This document shows positions 1 through 9,014 of a stretch of DNA of 64,000 bases, in pieces. Origin of the DNA: Dyadobacter sp. 676 (GTDB lineage Bacteria > Bacteroidota > Bacteroidia > Cytophagales > Spirosomataceae); assembly GCF_040448675.1 (NCBI RefSeq), contig NZ_CP159289.1:4757001-4821000 (forward strand), in the 5' to 3' direction. The translations under genes and the position numbers were made by a program. Numbering within the stretch: position 1 is the stretch's first letter; every line of letters starts with the position of its first letter. The notes below the pieces were generated by a model. It searched no databases. It was not told the origin of the DNA and saw only the letters and a list, made by a program, of their open reading frames with translations.

Positions 1-62
1 TAAAAATTTGAAATTGGCATGATAAACATTTGTATTACAGCTAATTGTGAAATTTCTTTCAG

Positions 63-1904
63 CTACTGAAATGGCGCAATGGCCGGAGCGGAGATGTCGA
101 AGTCGCGCAAACGCAGCGGGACATTGCCGGAAGCGGCGAAGCGGGTGGGGGACGACAATTCGGGAATATTGCGGTAATAACCGAATCGTACCTGCAGCGT
201 ATTGAATGTAAGGTTTTCGTTGCGCAGACGTAACCCGAGCCCGTAACCCTGGTACAACGGACTTTCCCAAAGGTGAGGCACGCCATTGACCAACCCTAAA
301 TCGGCGAATACGAAATACGCGATCCGGAACCCCAAAAGGCTTTTGTCGGAGAAGAATACGGTTTCGGTACCGATAGTCAGTTTTTTTGTGCCGATGAGCC
401 GGTCGTTGTTAATGCCCCGTATGCCCCTGTCGCCGCTGATATTGAGGTAATCGAGCGGGTCGCGGTTAATGCCCTTGGCAAACCGGATATTGACGAACTG
501 CCGGAAGAAGCTGTACCGGAAAGGGATCAGATTACTGATGTAGGTTACCTCCCCGTTGATGACACCCTGCTGCGCTTTCCCGTTTTTTGAATACGACCCC
601 AGATTGGCCAGCCCATAGAAATAACCAAGGTTGTGGGGCAGGTATTTGCCTGTCGCGAACTGGATGCCTCCGTAGCCGCGCGCACCGAATTCGGTATTCT
701 CGCGGCCGACCGTCAGCGCAAAGAGGCTACCGACCGGGACGTCCTCCGTACGGCCGAAGCCGTAGATCAACACGTCCCGCTTATAGTTCCGGTTCGAAAA
801 TCCCAGACTGACGAGTGTGGCCGTGCGGTTCCAATAGTTTTTGTTGAGGTTCGGTGCTACTTCCGGGCGTTCGTCGTAATTGTACTTGTTATGCCTGAAT
901 GCGGTGACGATCCGTGAATTCTGCGCCAGTTTGCTGTTTGGAAAAGGGAATTTGAACGCCCGCCCGATCCAGAAATCATAGTATTTGTAATCGGTAAGGA
1001 GCAATGTCAGCGAGTCTTTCGATTGGAGCTCCCGTTTGACTTGCCTCGTGTTGTAATGCCCGACTTCCAGCGCACCTGCATATTTCGTCTCGGTCGTGAT
1101 GAAGCGGCGATTGAAACGGATGGATTGCTCCCTCAGATCGCGTTCGAATATCAGGCTCGCCTGGGCGGTGATAAATGTTTTACCAATATAAGGAATCGTG
1201 TAGATGGCCCGGAACTGAAACTTCCCGTTTTTGGCAGTATCCTTCGAGTCCCACCGGATGGCCGTTCGCTGGGAATGCGTCGTCCCGCGGACGTTGATGT
1301 TTTCGAGCCCGACATTGAATTTGTTGAAAGAACTGAACCCGCCCGAGAAGTTGAGCGACCAGGAATCCTGTATGAGCACGACAATGTCGGCCATCCAGGT
1401 AACATCCTTCCGGGGTACGACGATGATACGGGCATCGACGAACATCCGGTTGGCACGCAGAAGGCGCTCCGTATCCTTTAAAACATGCGCCTGAATATCG
1501 TCGCCCTCCGAAAACAGCAGAAAAGAGCGCCGGATAATGCCCTCCCGTGTATTAGTATGCAGATTTTTACTTAAAAACCTTTCCAGCTGGTTTCCTTTCC
1601 TGGTCGTGTCGTAAACCGATTCGCCGAGGATATCGAGTTGCCGGATGTATATTTTCCGGATCACCATTCCTTCGTAGGGCGTGAATGGGTTGGTTTCGAT
1701 CTCCTTGACTTCGGTGACTTTTCCCTGGTTGTATACGTCCCTGAACAGCAGCCGGTAGACAGCCCGCGAGAATTTGGTTTTCGACATCCGGGCTTTCAGA
1801 TTGGTATAGCGGATACTGTCGCGGCTATGTACTTCCAGGCTGTCGGGGTTTTGGGCCGACGCGAAGAAAGAAAGCATCAGAAACAACAGCAAATATCTGC
1901 ACAT
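63..1904 (-). CDS. BamA/TamA-family outer-membrane protein
   Basis: A 613-residue protein with an N-terminal Sec signal (hydrophobic residues 4-16, then SAQ). Residues about 79-185 read as one or two POTRA-like modules of alternating strands (start near GMVIRKIYIRQLDILGE, end near DIVVLIQDSWSLN). The rest, about 190-613, has the amphipathic, Tyr/Arg/Gly-rich pattern of a 16-strand Omp85 barrel, including an RGIRG stretch near 495 that resembles the conserved RG(F/Y) loop-6 motif. Proteins of this family insert or secrete outer-membrane proteins. It is shorter than BamA (about 800 aa with five POTRAs), so an accessory Omp85 protein is more likely than BamA itself. The C-terminus ends in FQ rather than an aromatic residue. 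It lies 72 bp downstream of the next gene on the same strand. Confidence 0.8.
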   Translation of the reverse strand: MCRYLLLFLMLSFFASAQNPDSLEVHSRDSIRYTNLKARMSKTKFSRAVYRLLFRDVYNQGKVTEVKEIETNPFTPYEGMVIRKIYIRQLDILGESVYDTTRKGNQLERFLSKNLHTNTREGIIRRSFLLFSEGDDIQAHVLKDTERLLRANRMFVDARIIVVPRKDVTWMADIVVLIQDSWSLNFSGGFSSFNKFNVGLENINVRGTTHSQRTAIRWDSKDTAKNGKFQFRAIYTIPYIGKTFITAQASLIFERDLREQSIRFNRRFITTETKYAGALEVGHYNTRQVKRELQSKDSLTLLLTDYKYYDFWIGRAFKFPFPNSKLAQNSRIVTAFRHNKYNYDERPEVAPNLNKNYWNRTATLVSLGFSNRNYKRDVLIYGFGRTEDVPVGSLFALTVGRENTEFGARGYGGIQFATGKYLPHNLGYFYGLANLGSYSKNGKAQQGVINGEVTYISNLIPFRYSFFRQFVNIRFAKGINRDPLDYLNISGDRGIRGINNDRLIGTKKLTIGTETVFFSDKSLLGFRIAYFVFADLGLVNGVPHLWESPLYQGYGLGLRLRNENLTFNTLQVRFGYYRNIPELSSPTRFAASGNVPLRLRDFDISAPAIAPFQ

Positions 1905-1976
1905 GGGCTATCCGGGATCCAAATCAACTGTCTCTTAACGCAAACGCACCCAGGGGAGGTATAGCCGCCACGGAAC

Positions 1977-3668
1977 TTACTCGCGGTTAGCCTCGATAAG
2001 CGCCTTCGCGGTTTTGTCCGTCTCGCTCGGCGCCGGCGCATTTTTCATCGCGAACTTGCCGTTCGGCCTGACAATGGAAAAGGTGGCGAGTTCCAGCGGG
2101 TTCAGGCGGAACAGCAAATCCATCGCCTGGGAGTCGGTCAGCGACATATGGAGGCCTTTCAGCCTGTGCCTGACGATATATTGCCTTAAAAGCGCTTCGG
2201 AAGTGATGTTATCGTCGGCTGCTAGGTGCAAGTACAAAAAGACGACATTGTCCGGTAACCGGGCCTGTAATGCCGGGATATGATCGAGCTCCTCGCGGCT
2301 TTTGGCATCATCCATATTCCATTTTGCGATGTATACGGTTTTTCCCTTCAATCCGTCGAGAATGCCGTTGAGCCACGCATTGCCTCTGTCGTTGGATGCA
2401 CTCAGGTAATATCCCGGAAGTGCCTCCACGGGTTCGGTCCGCACGTTTTTGAACTCCACGAGCTTCCGGATATCGGTGCTGTCCTTCACTTCAAGCCGGA
2501 CGATTTCATCCAGCGATTGCTTAAACTGCGGGATTCCCGTTCTCGACTGGATATGGTTGCTCAGCAGCAACTGCTGCGGGTAGGTATATTTATAAAGGTT
2601 TTTGGCGAGATAACGTACCCTCAGAAAATCGGTGGCCGTGCTATCGAACAAATCGCCATAAATGCGGCTTTCGCGTTCGTAATTAAACAGGAGGTTCAAA
2701 ACCATCTCATTGCGGGCGAAGAGCTTGTTCATGAAATCGAGCTCGCCTTTTTCCGCCAATCCGTTCGAATTGATCTGGTTCAAATGCTGCCGCTCTTCGG
2801 CGGAAAGATTTTTGGAATTATCGCGGATCAATGCAGCCATCAGCTTGACAGGCAAGGAGTTGGTTCGACTCGGATTGTCGAATTTTTTACCTTCCACGAG
2901 CAAATCCGCGTAGTTGCCAAAGCGGTTTGCCCAAAGTACCCGCTGGCCGGTAAGCGGTGCTTTGTCGAGCCTTTTCAGGCTGTCGAGCAGGCTTTTGCCG
3001 ACCTGATACTGGTTGCTTAAAGCGTGTTCAAACAAAATCTGCAACTGCTCTTCGTCCGTAACGGACTTGATCCAGTGGTATAATACCGGCGAAGTAACCG
3101 TATTCTGTGTCGCGGCTTTAACAGATCCCAAACGGAGCTCGCTGCGGCCTTCGGCGGCAAATCGCGCGTCGGACGGGCTCTTATCCCAGAACGTCCTGAA
3201 AAAATCGGTCCCCAAAGTCCGGCTGCTGTTCAATCGCTGGTTCTCGGCTGCCAGGTACAGTGGATATTGATTGTTGGCATCGGCATTGACCCCGGCGAAA
3301 TAAAAGAGCTTTTTGGCCCTGCCGATAGAATCGCCGTCGAAGGTAATCTCCACGGTTCCCGGCGATCCCAGGAATGTGGTAAATGCCTTGCCGCCATAAT
3401 CGAGGTAAATTTCTTCCTGCGGGAACAACATCGGTAACGACACACGGAAAGTGCCGTCGGCCTGCAAATCCGCCTGTTTGCTCAATTCGGACTGTGCTTG
3501 CAGGATATTGTTCCGCGAAAACGTGATGAACGGGGCTTGTCTGTAAAGCCTTCCGTTGAGGTTATTGACGCGGCCTTTGATAATAAGTGAATCGGTAACG
3601 GCAAATGCCGAATGCAATGAACCGAGAAAGAGGGCCGTCAGTATGATGAAGCGCATGCGGGTGATCAT
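1977..3668 (-). CDS. Exported thioredoxin-fold (TlpA-like) protein lacking the CXXC motif
   Basis: About 563 residues from the ATG at 3668; an ATG at 3656 is equally possible and directly precedes a Sec signal (MRFIILTALFLGSLHSAFA). The N-terminal two thirds resembles the DUF4369/helical front part of Bacteroidota TlpA-type proteins. The last 150 residues keep the TlpA layout: GKTVYIAKW where the family has GKVVYLDFWA, then a DNVVFLYLHLA strand, LKGLHMSLTD and a final SIVRPNGKF strand. At the place of the WCGPC redox site the sequence is WNMDDAKS, so no disulfide chemistry is expected. It follows nuoC by about 85 bp on the same strand. The role is unknown; a periplasmic scaffold or binding role is a guess. 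Confidence 0.7.
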   Translation of the reverse strand: MITRMRFIILTALFLGSLHSAFAVTDSLIIKGRVNNLNGRLYRQAPFITFSRNNILQAQSELSKQADLQADGTFRVSLPMLFPQEEIYLDYGGKAFTTFLGSPGTVEITFDGDSIGRAKKLFYFAGVNADANNQYPLYLAAENQRLNSSRTLGTDFFRTFWDKSPSDARFAAEGRSELRLGSVKAATQNTVTSPVLYHWIKSVTDEEQLQILFEHALSNQYQVGKSLLDSLKRLDKAPLTGQRVLWANRFGNYADLLVEGKKFDNPSRTNSLPVKLMAALIRDNSKNLSAEERQHLNQINSNGLAEKGELDFMNKLFARNEMVLNLLFNYERESRIYGDLFDSTATDFLRVRYLAKNLYKYTYPQQLLLSNHIQSRTGIPQFKQSLDEIVRLEVKDSTDIRKLVEFKNVRTEPVEALPGYYLSASNDRGNAWLNGILDGLKGKTVYIAKWNMDDAKSREELDHIPALQARLPDNVVFLYLHLAADDNITSEALLRQYIVRHRLKGLHMSLTDSQAMDLLFRLNPLELATFSIVRPNGKFAMKNAPAPSETDKTAKALIEANRE

Positions 3669-3753
3669 TAAAATTTGGTAACGAAAAATAACGAGGCTTT
3701 TTCTCGCAACCAAATATGTATGATTTTTTGCCCTTATACACTAAAAACATACC

Positions 3754-4296
3754 TTACACCCTGTCGGGATCATTTCCCGGTTCGAGCGTCTTGCCGTCCC
3801 CGTAACGGACGTAAATGCCATGGTACCTTTCCTGGGCGTCATAATCCTTGCGGAGCGGGTGGCCTTCCCAGTCCTCGGGGAGCAGAATGCGCCGCAGATC
3901 CGGATGGTTTTCAAAAAGAATGCCCATCAGGTCGTAAGCCTCCCGCTCGTGCCAGTCGGCGGTGCGCCAGATATGACTGACGGTCGGCACCGATGGCAAT
4001 GCATTTCCAGCGGTATTTCGTGGAAAGACGGTTTTAAGCGTAATGTTGAGGCCGTAGGGAATGGATGTGATGTTATAGATCAGCTCCATGGTGTCGGCAG
4101 CGGCACCGTTGTCGATGGCCGTAATGCAGGCGAGGTAATCGAAATACAACCTTTCATCTTCGTGCAAAAACCGGCAGACAGCCGCAATGCCCTCCGTTGG
4201 CACGATCAATATCGGCTGGGGATTTTTCGTATCCGCCCCAAAGGTGTATTCGGGGAACCGATTGGTGATAATATCGGCGATTTCCTGAAAAGTCAT
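3754..4296 (-). CDS. nuoC: NADH-quinone oxidoreductase subunit C (complex I 30 kDa)
   Basis: A 180-residue protein carrying the 30-kDa subunit signature: EREAYDLMGILFENHPDLRR, then ILLPEDWEGHPLRKDY. NuoC is part of the peripheral (Q-module) arm of complex I, which passes electrons from NADH to quinone at the inner membrane. The length is normal for an unfused NuoC. It starts 8 bp after the nuoB stop, so the two are translated as a pair. The usual next gene, nuoD, is absent: the following gene on this strand is an unrelated exported thioredoxin-fold protein. The rest of the complex must be encoded outside this window. Confidence 0.95.
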   Translation of the reverse strand: MTFQEIADIITNRFPEYTFGADTKNPQPILIVPTEGIAAVCRFLHEDERLYFDYLACITAIDNGAAADTMELIYNITSIPYGLNITLKTVFPRNTAGNALPSVPTVSHIWRTADWHEREAYDLMGILFENHPDLRRILLPEDWEGHPLRKDYDAQERYHGIYVRYGDGKTLEPGNDPDRV

Positions 4297-4304
4297 AAAG
4301 GGAA

Positions 4305-4835
4305 TTAAGATAAAACGGTTTTCCGATCCGCGGCTTCCATTTCAAGGAACAATTCGGGTACCGCCTCCTGTTTGCCGCGGATTTTTTCCTGCAATTTCAT
4401 GAAGCCACCAATGAGGGCTTCTGGCCGGGGCGGGCATCCGGGTACATATACATCAACAGGTATGATGCGGTCGACGCCTTTCACCACGTGGTAACCGTGC
4501 TCCCAGTAAGGCCCTCCGCAGTTGGAACAGCTTCCCATCGAAATGACGTACCGCGGCTCGGGCATTTGCTCGTAAAGCCGGCGGATACGGTCGGCCATTC
4601 TAAAGGTCACGGTCCCCGCCACGATCATCACGTCCGACTGCCTCGGCGAAGGCCGGGGCATGATCCCGAAACGTTCCAGGTCGTAGTTGGCCGCGTAGGT
4701 GGCCATCATCTCGATCGCGCAGCAGGCCAAACCGAAACCCATGGGCCATAATGACGATAACCTGGCCCAGTTCAGCAGGTCCTCGGCATTGGTCAGTATA
4801 ATGCCGCCGTCACCGGTTTTGATTCGTTCACTCAT
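4305..4835 (-). CDS. nuoB: NADH-quinone oxidoreductase subunit B
   Basis: A 176-residue protein with all four ligands of iron-sulfur cluster N2: the tandem cysteines C38-C39 in [11 protein letters not shown]103 in [11 protein letters not shown] and C134 in [14 protein letters not shown]. NuoB holds the last cluster before quinone in complex I. nuoC follows after 8 bp. Upstream, where nuoA normally sits, the DNA instead carries an oppositely oriented barrel-protein gene and an XRE regulator; nuoA is found at 6324-6791, still on the same strand. The 129-bp upstream space must therefore hold an independent promoter, but I could not assign one confidently. Confidence 0.96.
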   Translation of the reverse strand: MSERIKTGDGGIILTNAEDLLNWARLSSLWPMGFGLACCAIEMMATYAANYDLERFGIMPRPSPRQSDVMIVAGTVTFRMADRIRRLYEQMPEPRYVISMGSCSNCGGPYWEHGYHVVKGVDRIIPVDVYVPGCPPRPEALIGGFMKLQEKIRGKQEAVPELFLEMEAADRKTVLS

Positions 4836-4964
4836 TTATTTCTTTCCGGGAAGTCGTTTGGTATGGATATTGCATTTCAATGCGTATTCCCACGTAAAAC
4901 TAACCATATTTGGCAAGAATCGGTTTCAGTTTCCGTTACAAAACCACTACAACACTTCAACCTT

Positions 4965-5708
4965 ATGAAACACAAATTACTCGTCAGTTTCCTGCTTTCG
5001 GCATTTTTTACAGGAAGCGCCTCCGCGCAATCCGACTCCACCGTCCGTATCTTCAAAACCGGAATGGCGGTCTACGCCGAATTTGGCCTGTTACCCAACA
5101 ACAAAACATTGCGCGACCAGCTTTCGCGCTTGCAGGTAAAGCCTTTTACATCTTTTATGGGAAACCTGGTGCTCGCCCGCCGCACCGAATCCGACCGATG
5201 GTTTTCCGAAGCCAGGATCATCATTATGAACAGTACCAACTACACTTCCGACCGTGACGTACGAAAGGCGTATCTTCATGGGCTGGGAATCGGTACCGAT
5301 GGCGGCCCAAAACTTGTGAACAATGCACGGTGGAACGTAACGATACCGCTTGGCGCCGATTTTATGTTGTACAGAATGAATATTAAAAGCAATGCTTCGG
5401 TTTCCGCCCAGCAATTGCTCAACAATCCGGCGGCGTATCAGGCCGTGAAGTTGTATACCGGGAATATAAATCTGCACGGGGGGATCGGGGTCGATTATAA
5501 AATGGATTTTCTGCCCAAAATTCACGAAAAAGTCTACCTGAGCGGCAAGCTGACCTACCACCAGCCCATTCTGGGACGAAGGAAGTGGAAGGGCGACAAC
5601 GTAACGGTCGACGATTTATCCAGGCTGAAAGTGAACCAGATTTATGCGCAAATAGGCCTAGTGTTCTTTCCGCGGCCACACATGAAAAAGTGGGGCGGAA
5701 TGCACTAG
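4965..5708 (+). CDS. Putative outer-membrane beta-barrel protein
   Basis: The reading frame is open from 4863, but the ATG at 4965 is the likely start because it directly precedes a Sec signal (MKHKLLVSFLLSAFFTGSASAQ). The mature part, about 225 residues, alternates short polar turns with amphipathic strands (GMAVYAEFGLL, KPFTSFMGNLVLARR, LNVHGGIGVDY-like and KVNQIYAQIGLVFFPRP), as in small PorT-like barrels of Bacteroidota. I do not recognise a specific family and assign no function. It lies between nuoA and nuoB in the opposite orientation, and its stop codon abuts the stop of the convergent XRE gene with no spacer. Confidence 0.6.
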   Translation: MKHKLLVSFLLSAFFTGSASAQSDSTVRIFKTGMAVYAEFGLLPNNKTLRDQLSRLQVKPFTSFMGNLVLARRTESDRWFSEARIIIMNSTNYTSDRDVRKAYLHGLGIGTDGGPKLVNNARWNVTIPLGADFMLYRMNIKSNASVSAQQLLNNPAAYQAVKLYTGNINLHGGIGVDYKMDFLPKIHEKVYLSGKLTYHQPILGRRKWKGDNVTVDDLSRLKVNQIYAQIGLVFFPRPHMKKWGGMH

Positions 5709-6043
5709 CTATGCTCCTTTCTTCTCCGCAAGCAGCGCGCGCAACTGGTTTTCAAGGATTTTGATATAGGTGTCCTTGTCGGTGTCACTCAACGACTCCG
5801 CAGAAAAATGGCCGGGAGGCTTTGCCTGCACGAGTTCCCGAACGGGCTGGTCGGACAGGAGGTCGGGGACCGTGCTGTTCAGGATTTCGGCGAGCCGCCT
5901 GAGGGTATTGACCGTCGGCGCCTCGACCCCGGTTTCGAGATTGTGGTATTGCTCTTCGCTGATTTCGAGCGACGACGCCATCTGGGTTGCCGACAAACCC
6001 TTTTTTCCCGCTTCGCGCGCAGGTTTTTTGCGAAAGCCTCCAT
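5709..6043 (-). CDS. XRE-family transcriptional regulator with apparent frameshift
   Basis: Two overlapping frames together make one HTH_3 protein. The ATG at 6043 starts MEAFAKNLRAKREK, the expected first helix of a Cro/CI domain. The second frame continues with KGLSATQMASSLEISEEQYH, then LETGVEAPTVNTLRRLAEIL, the rest of the helix-turn-helix, and a polar C-terminal tail. The frames meet at a run of six A on the coding strand (plus-strand T run 6001-6006). One additional A gives a continuous 111-residue protein. A frame starting at 6077 would also be open, but its N-terminus does not form the domain. This could be sequence error, a real mutation or -1 slippage, since the site reads A AAA AAG. 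The gene is convergent with the upstream barrel gene, with zero spacing. Confidence 0.75.
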
Positions 6044-6323
6044 ATTGTTTTGTTGATGATGACGGACTTTGTAACAAGCCTGAAAAATCGGCAATTTTTA
6101 AGTAACTGTCAATTTAATTCGATAAAACAAATAAGCCTTTTGCTCATTAGAGGTCTGCGTGTCAGGATATTATATATGTAAGGAACGAGTACTCAGGAGT
6201 CTTGCAAGGCAGTTGGGGAGGAAACGGTGGAAGAGCTGGAAGCCATATTATAAATTCCCGCAATGACCAGCTCCGCGACATAGCGTTATGAGTTGTCTTC
6301 CCGATACAAGCATCTGCATCCAT

Positions 6324-6791
6324 TTACTTCTTATAACGCTCATTCACCTTGGCGTATAGGTCGGCGGGGACAGGGGATTTTACCTCAGGAATCCGGGGTT
6401 TGGGAAGTACCCAGTCGAGATAGCCTTTCGCCCAGGCGTAGGCAAGGCCAAAAATGAGGATGCCGATAAAAACGGTCATTTCCCCCATAGCGAACCAGCC
6501 CCACTGGCCGTCGGTTTGTTCGATCAACTCTTCGTTCCCGAAAACAACCGACCACGGGAAAAGAAAAAGCAATTCTACTTCGAATAGCACGAATATCAGG
6601 GCAACCACATAAAACCGCACGTTGAATTGGATATTCGCATTGCCGAGTGGTTCTTCGCCGGATTCGTAGGTGCTCAGCTTCTCTTCATTGGGATTGTGCG
6701 GGCGTAGCAGTTTCGCGACGGTTAGAACGACACCGAGCAGGACCAGGCCGGCGATGATGAAGAGTAATATATAACCGAAGTCGGAAAGCAT
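6324..6791 (-). CDS. nuoA: NADH-quinone oxidoreductase subunit A
   Basis: A 155-residue, three-helix membrane protein: helices at about 5-28, 60-85 and 100-122. It has the family features KLSTYESGEEPLGNA and FNVRFYVVALIFVLFEVE, the latter with the conserved acidic pair inside helix 2. NuoA is part of the quinone-proximal membrane arm of complex I. It is separated from nuoB by about 1.5 kb that contains an XRE regulator on the same strand and a barrel gene on the other, an unusual break of the otherwise conserved nuoA-B-C order. A candidate -7 promoter box lies 20 bp upstream. Confidence 0.95.
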   Translation of the reverse strand: MLSDFGYILLFIIAGLVLLGVVLTVAKLLRPHNPNEEKLSTYESGEEPLGNANIQFNVRFYVVALIFVLFEVELLFLFPWSVVFGNEELIEQTDGQWGWFAMGEMTVFIGILIFGLAYAWAKGYLDWVLPKPRIPEVKSPVPADLYAKVNERYKK

Positions 6792-6811
6792 GATAATGTG
6801 CCTGTTTTATG

Positions 6812-6819
6812 CAAAACTA
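6812..6819 (-). promoter_or_regulatory. Candidate Bacteroidota -7 box for nuoA
   Basis: The minus strand reads TAGTTTTG, matching the TAnnTTTG -7 consensus, 20 bp upstream of the nuoA ATG. No clear TTTG -33 element is visible at the expected distance, so only the -7 box supports it. Confidence 0.4.
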
Positions 6820-6849
6820 GGCAAAACGTGCCGGATATCGTGCAGTAAA

Positions 6850-7734
6850 CTATAAAATGCTGAGCAGAATGGTACGGACGCTCAGTCCGATCACCAGTGT
6901 ACCCACGAGGAGCATCAGGGGCTTCCGCTTGATTCTGCCCACCATCATAGCGCCGAAAGGTGCCGCCATTAAGCCGCCGACAATCAGTCCCAACACAACT
7001 TTCCAGCTGTCGACACCGGTAAAAAGCATAAACGTGATGCCACTGGCGAATGCCACCGCAAATTCTGCGGCGTTTACCGACCCGATGGTGTAGCGCGGGT
7101 CGCGGCCCTGTCCGAGCAGGGTGGAAGTAACGATGGGCCCCCAGCCACCTCCGCCGATCGAATCGAGGAAGCCGCCGGCCGCTGCCAGTATGCTGATGCG
7201 CCTGGTTTTGTTCTTGACGAAGGTTTTTTGTAATGCTTTACGAATGATGATCAGACCCAGCACAAGCATATAAAATGCGATGAACGGCTTGATAAAGTTG
7301 CCGTCGATGATGTCGGAAAGCAGGTATGCGCCGGTAATGGAACCCAGCACGCCGGGTATCAGCAGGCCTTTGAACAGCTTTTTATTAATATTCTTGAAAC
7401 GGAAATGCGAGATCGCCGAGGCGCCGGTTGTAAACATCTCTGCAAAATGAACGCTGGCGCTGCTCACGGCGGGTGTAACCCCAAGGCTCAGCAAAAACGA
7501 GTTGGAGGTAACACCGTAGGCCATTCCCAGGGCACCGTCCACCAGCTGCGCAGCCAGTCCTACCAATACGTACAAGGCAAATTCGCCTGTCAGGAAGCCG
7601 GTTATCGCTTCTGTGTCTACACTAATAACGCCATTTGTGGCAAGCAGCCCGAGCAGGAGGAGAATGGCGGCAGCCGGAACAATGTACCAGGTCGGTGATG
7701 AGGGCAGTTTGAGCGAGAGCACTTTGGCGAGCAT
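6850..7734 (-). CDS. TauE/SafE-family membrane exporter
   Basis: The frame is open to 7836, but the ATG at 7734 (MLAKVLSLKLPSSP) is preferred because the upstream 34 residues are charged and unlike the family. The 294-residue protein has about eight transmembrane segments in two repeats. It carries the family pattern ALGMAYGVTSNSFLLSLGV in the first half and SIGGGGWGPIVTSTLLG, then RYTIGSVNAAEF, in the second. Members export sulfite, sulfoacetate or related organosulfur anions, or take up sulfonates. The substrate cannot be read from sequence. No sulfur-metabolism gene is adjacent, so the specific role is open. Two TAnnTTTG-type boxes lie 36-52 bp upstream. Confidence 0.85.
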   Translation of the reverse strand: MLAKVLSLKLPSSPTWYIVPAAAILLLLGLLATNGVISVDTEAITGFLTGEFALYVLVGLAAQLVDGALGMAYGVTSNSFLLSLGVTPAVSSASVHFAEMFTTGASAISHFRFKNINKKLFKGLLIPGVLGSITGAYLLSDIIDGNFIKPFIAFYMLVLGLIIIRKALQKTFVKNKTRRISILAAAGGFLDSIGGGGWGPIVTSTLLGQGRDPRYTIGSVNAAEFAVAFASGITFMLFTGVDSWKVVLGLIVGGLMAAPFGAMMVGRIKRKPLMLLVGTLVIGLSVRTILLSIL

Positions 7735-7769
7735 ACCGTGAATTTTAGAATTTTGGAATAAAGCGTTTA

Positions 7770-7786
7770 CAAAAATAGCAAAACTA
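7770..7786 (-). promoter_or_regulatory. Two adjacent candidate -7 boxes upstream of the TauE/SafE gene
   Basis: On the minus strand TAGTTTTG (7786-7779) and TATTTTTG (7777-7770) both match TAnnTTTG, 36-52 bp upstream of the chosen ATG. Their position supports the ATG at 7734 over the longer frame. A -33 element is not obvious. Confidence 0.4.
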
Positions 7787-7850
7787 TTTAATCTACGTAA
7801 TTGATAGATTATTAAATTTTGCTTAAAGTGTCTCACGGTGACCTCTGATT

Positions 7851-8990
7851 CTATATTTCACCTGTAACAAAGTCGATGAAATTTTCCTGGTTAATCCAGT
7901 GTTTGGCGGCATCGGGATAAGCTTCGACAAATGCTTTCGGAAATTTTACTTTTGTGTCTTTCCATTTGAATTCATAGGCGCTCAATTGATCGTCGGCTAT
8001 TTCCAGCCAGTCGAGCTCCTGTTGGTCGTAGGTACGCCAGAAGTGTGTAAGGGGTATTTTCCGGGTGTAAGAATTGTATTTTAGTCTCTCCGCGACAAGG
8101 TAGTTTTCCCACAATGCGCCGGTGTCCGTGCGCTGGTTCATGGGAAGGAAATTGTTAATCAGGGCGTTTCGGATGCCGTTGTCGAGAAAATACCATTTCG
8201 ATGATTTGGTCACTTCCTTGCGAAGATTTTTACTATACCCGCCGATACGCGTGATAATGAACACTTTCGCGAACAAATCCAGGTACCGTTCAACGGTATT
8301 GCGGTCGATTTGCAGTGTTTTGGATAGCTCGTCATAAGAAACTTCCTGCCCGACCTGGTAAGCAACCAATTGCAGCAGTTGCAACATTTTATGCGAGTAA
8401 CGAACCTGCTCGAACATCAGGATGTCTTTCAGCAAATAAGCACTGACCAGTTCTTTCAGATAATCGCTTTTAGCTTCGGCAGTTTCGTTTTTTAAAACCT
8501 CCGGATAGCTGCCGTAAATCAGTCGTGTTTCCAGTTGCTGCCTGGTCACGAGGTAATTTTCCTCTTTCGATAGCTCCATTTGGGCGATCGGGAAAAGCTG
8601 GAAACGAATCTGTCGCCCTACCAATGGCTCGCCGGTTTTATTGGATAACTCAAATGCCGACGAGCCGCTGGCCAGGATGGTCAGTTTCGGAAACGAATCT
8701 ATAAGCAGTTTAAGGGATTTGCCTATTTCAGGTACAACCTGTGCTTCATCGATGATAAGGAGTTCAATGTCAGCCACCCAACGACGGAACGCTGCCACAC
8801 GCCTGTCCGACAGCAACGTAACCGTGTCGAGGTCCTCGGCATTGAGAAATAACGTTTTCCCGGTGAATTGTTTTTCCACAGTCCTCATCAAATGCGTTTT
8901 TCCCACGCGGCGGGCACCATAGACAATCAGTACCTTGTTCGAAGCTGTTTTATCAGTTATCTGTGAAAAAATATGTCTGGGAAAGTTCAT
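7851..8990 (-). CDS. AAA_14/DUF4143 P-loop ATPase
   Basis: A 379-residue protein of the widespread archaeal/bacterial ATPase family with an AAA_14 front and a DUF4143 back. Walker A is GARRVGKT (25-32), Walker B is ELLIIDEAQ (D81, E82), with sensor-like SGSSAFEL near 110. The middle region (about 210-250) is a winged-helix segment (VSYDELSKTLQIDRNTVERY). The C-terminal DUF4143 part contains ALWENYLVAE and the D..E.K nuclease-like pattern (QELDWLEI, then YEFKWKD). Function in this family is poorly defined, with nuclease-linked or regulatory roles suggested. It is a single gene, preceded by a large inverted repeat at 9015-9072 that may control it. Such genes are often mobile and patchily distributed. 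Confidence 0.85.
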   Translation of the reverse strand: MNFPRHIFSQITDKTASNKVLIVYGARRVGKTHLMRTVEKQFTGKTLFLNAEDLDTVTLLSDRRVAAFRRWVADIELLIIDEAQVVPEIGKSLKLLIDSFPKLTILASGSSAFELSNKTGEPLVGRQIRFQLFPIAQMELSKEENYLVTRQQLETRLIYGSYPEVLKNETAEAKSDYLKELVSAYLLKDILMFEQVRYSHKMLQLLQLVAYQVGQEVSYDELSKTLQIDRNTVERYLDLFAKVFIITRIGGYSKNLRKEVTKSSKWYFLDNGIRNALINNFLPMNQRTDTGALWENYLVAERLKYNSYTRKIPLTHFWRTYDQQELDWLEIADDQLSAYEFKWKDTKVKFPKAFVEAYPDAAKHWINQENFIDFVTGEI

Positions 8991-9014
8991 TTTTTCTAAA
9001 TTGGTTGAATTGAC

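Noticed and set aside
4863..4964. Upstream start for the barrel protein
   Set aside because: The extra 34 residues are not signal-like, whereas the ATG at 4965 begins a good signal peptide.
6044..6323. Small gene in the 280-bp space between XRE and nuoA
   Set aside because: The only open frame (on the plus strand, to 6181) is antisense to the XRE start and has no protein-like features; I see nothing else there.
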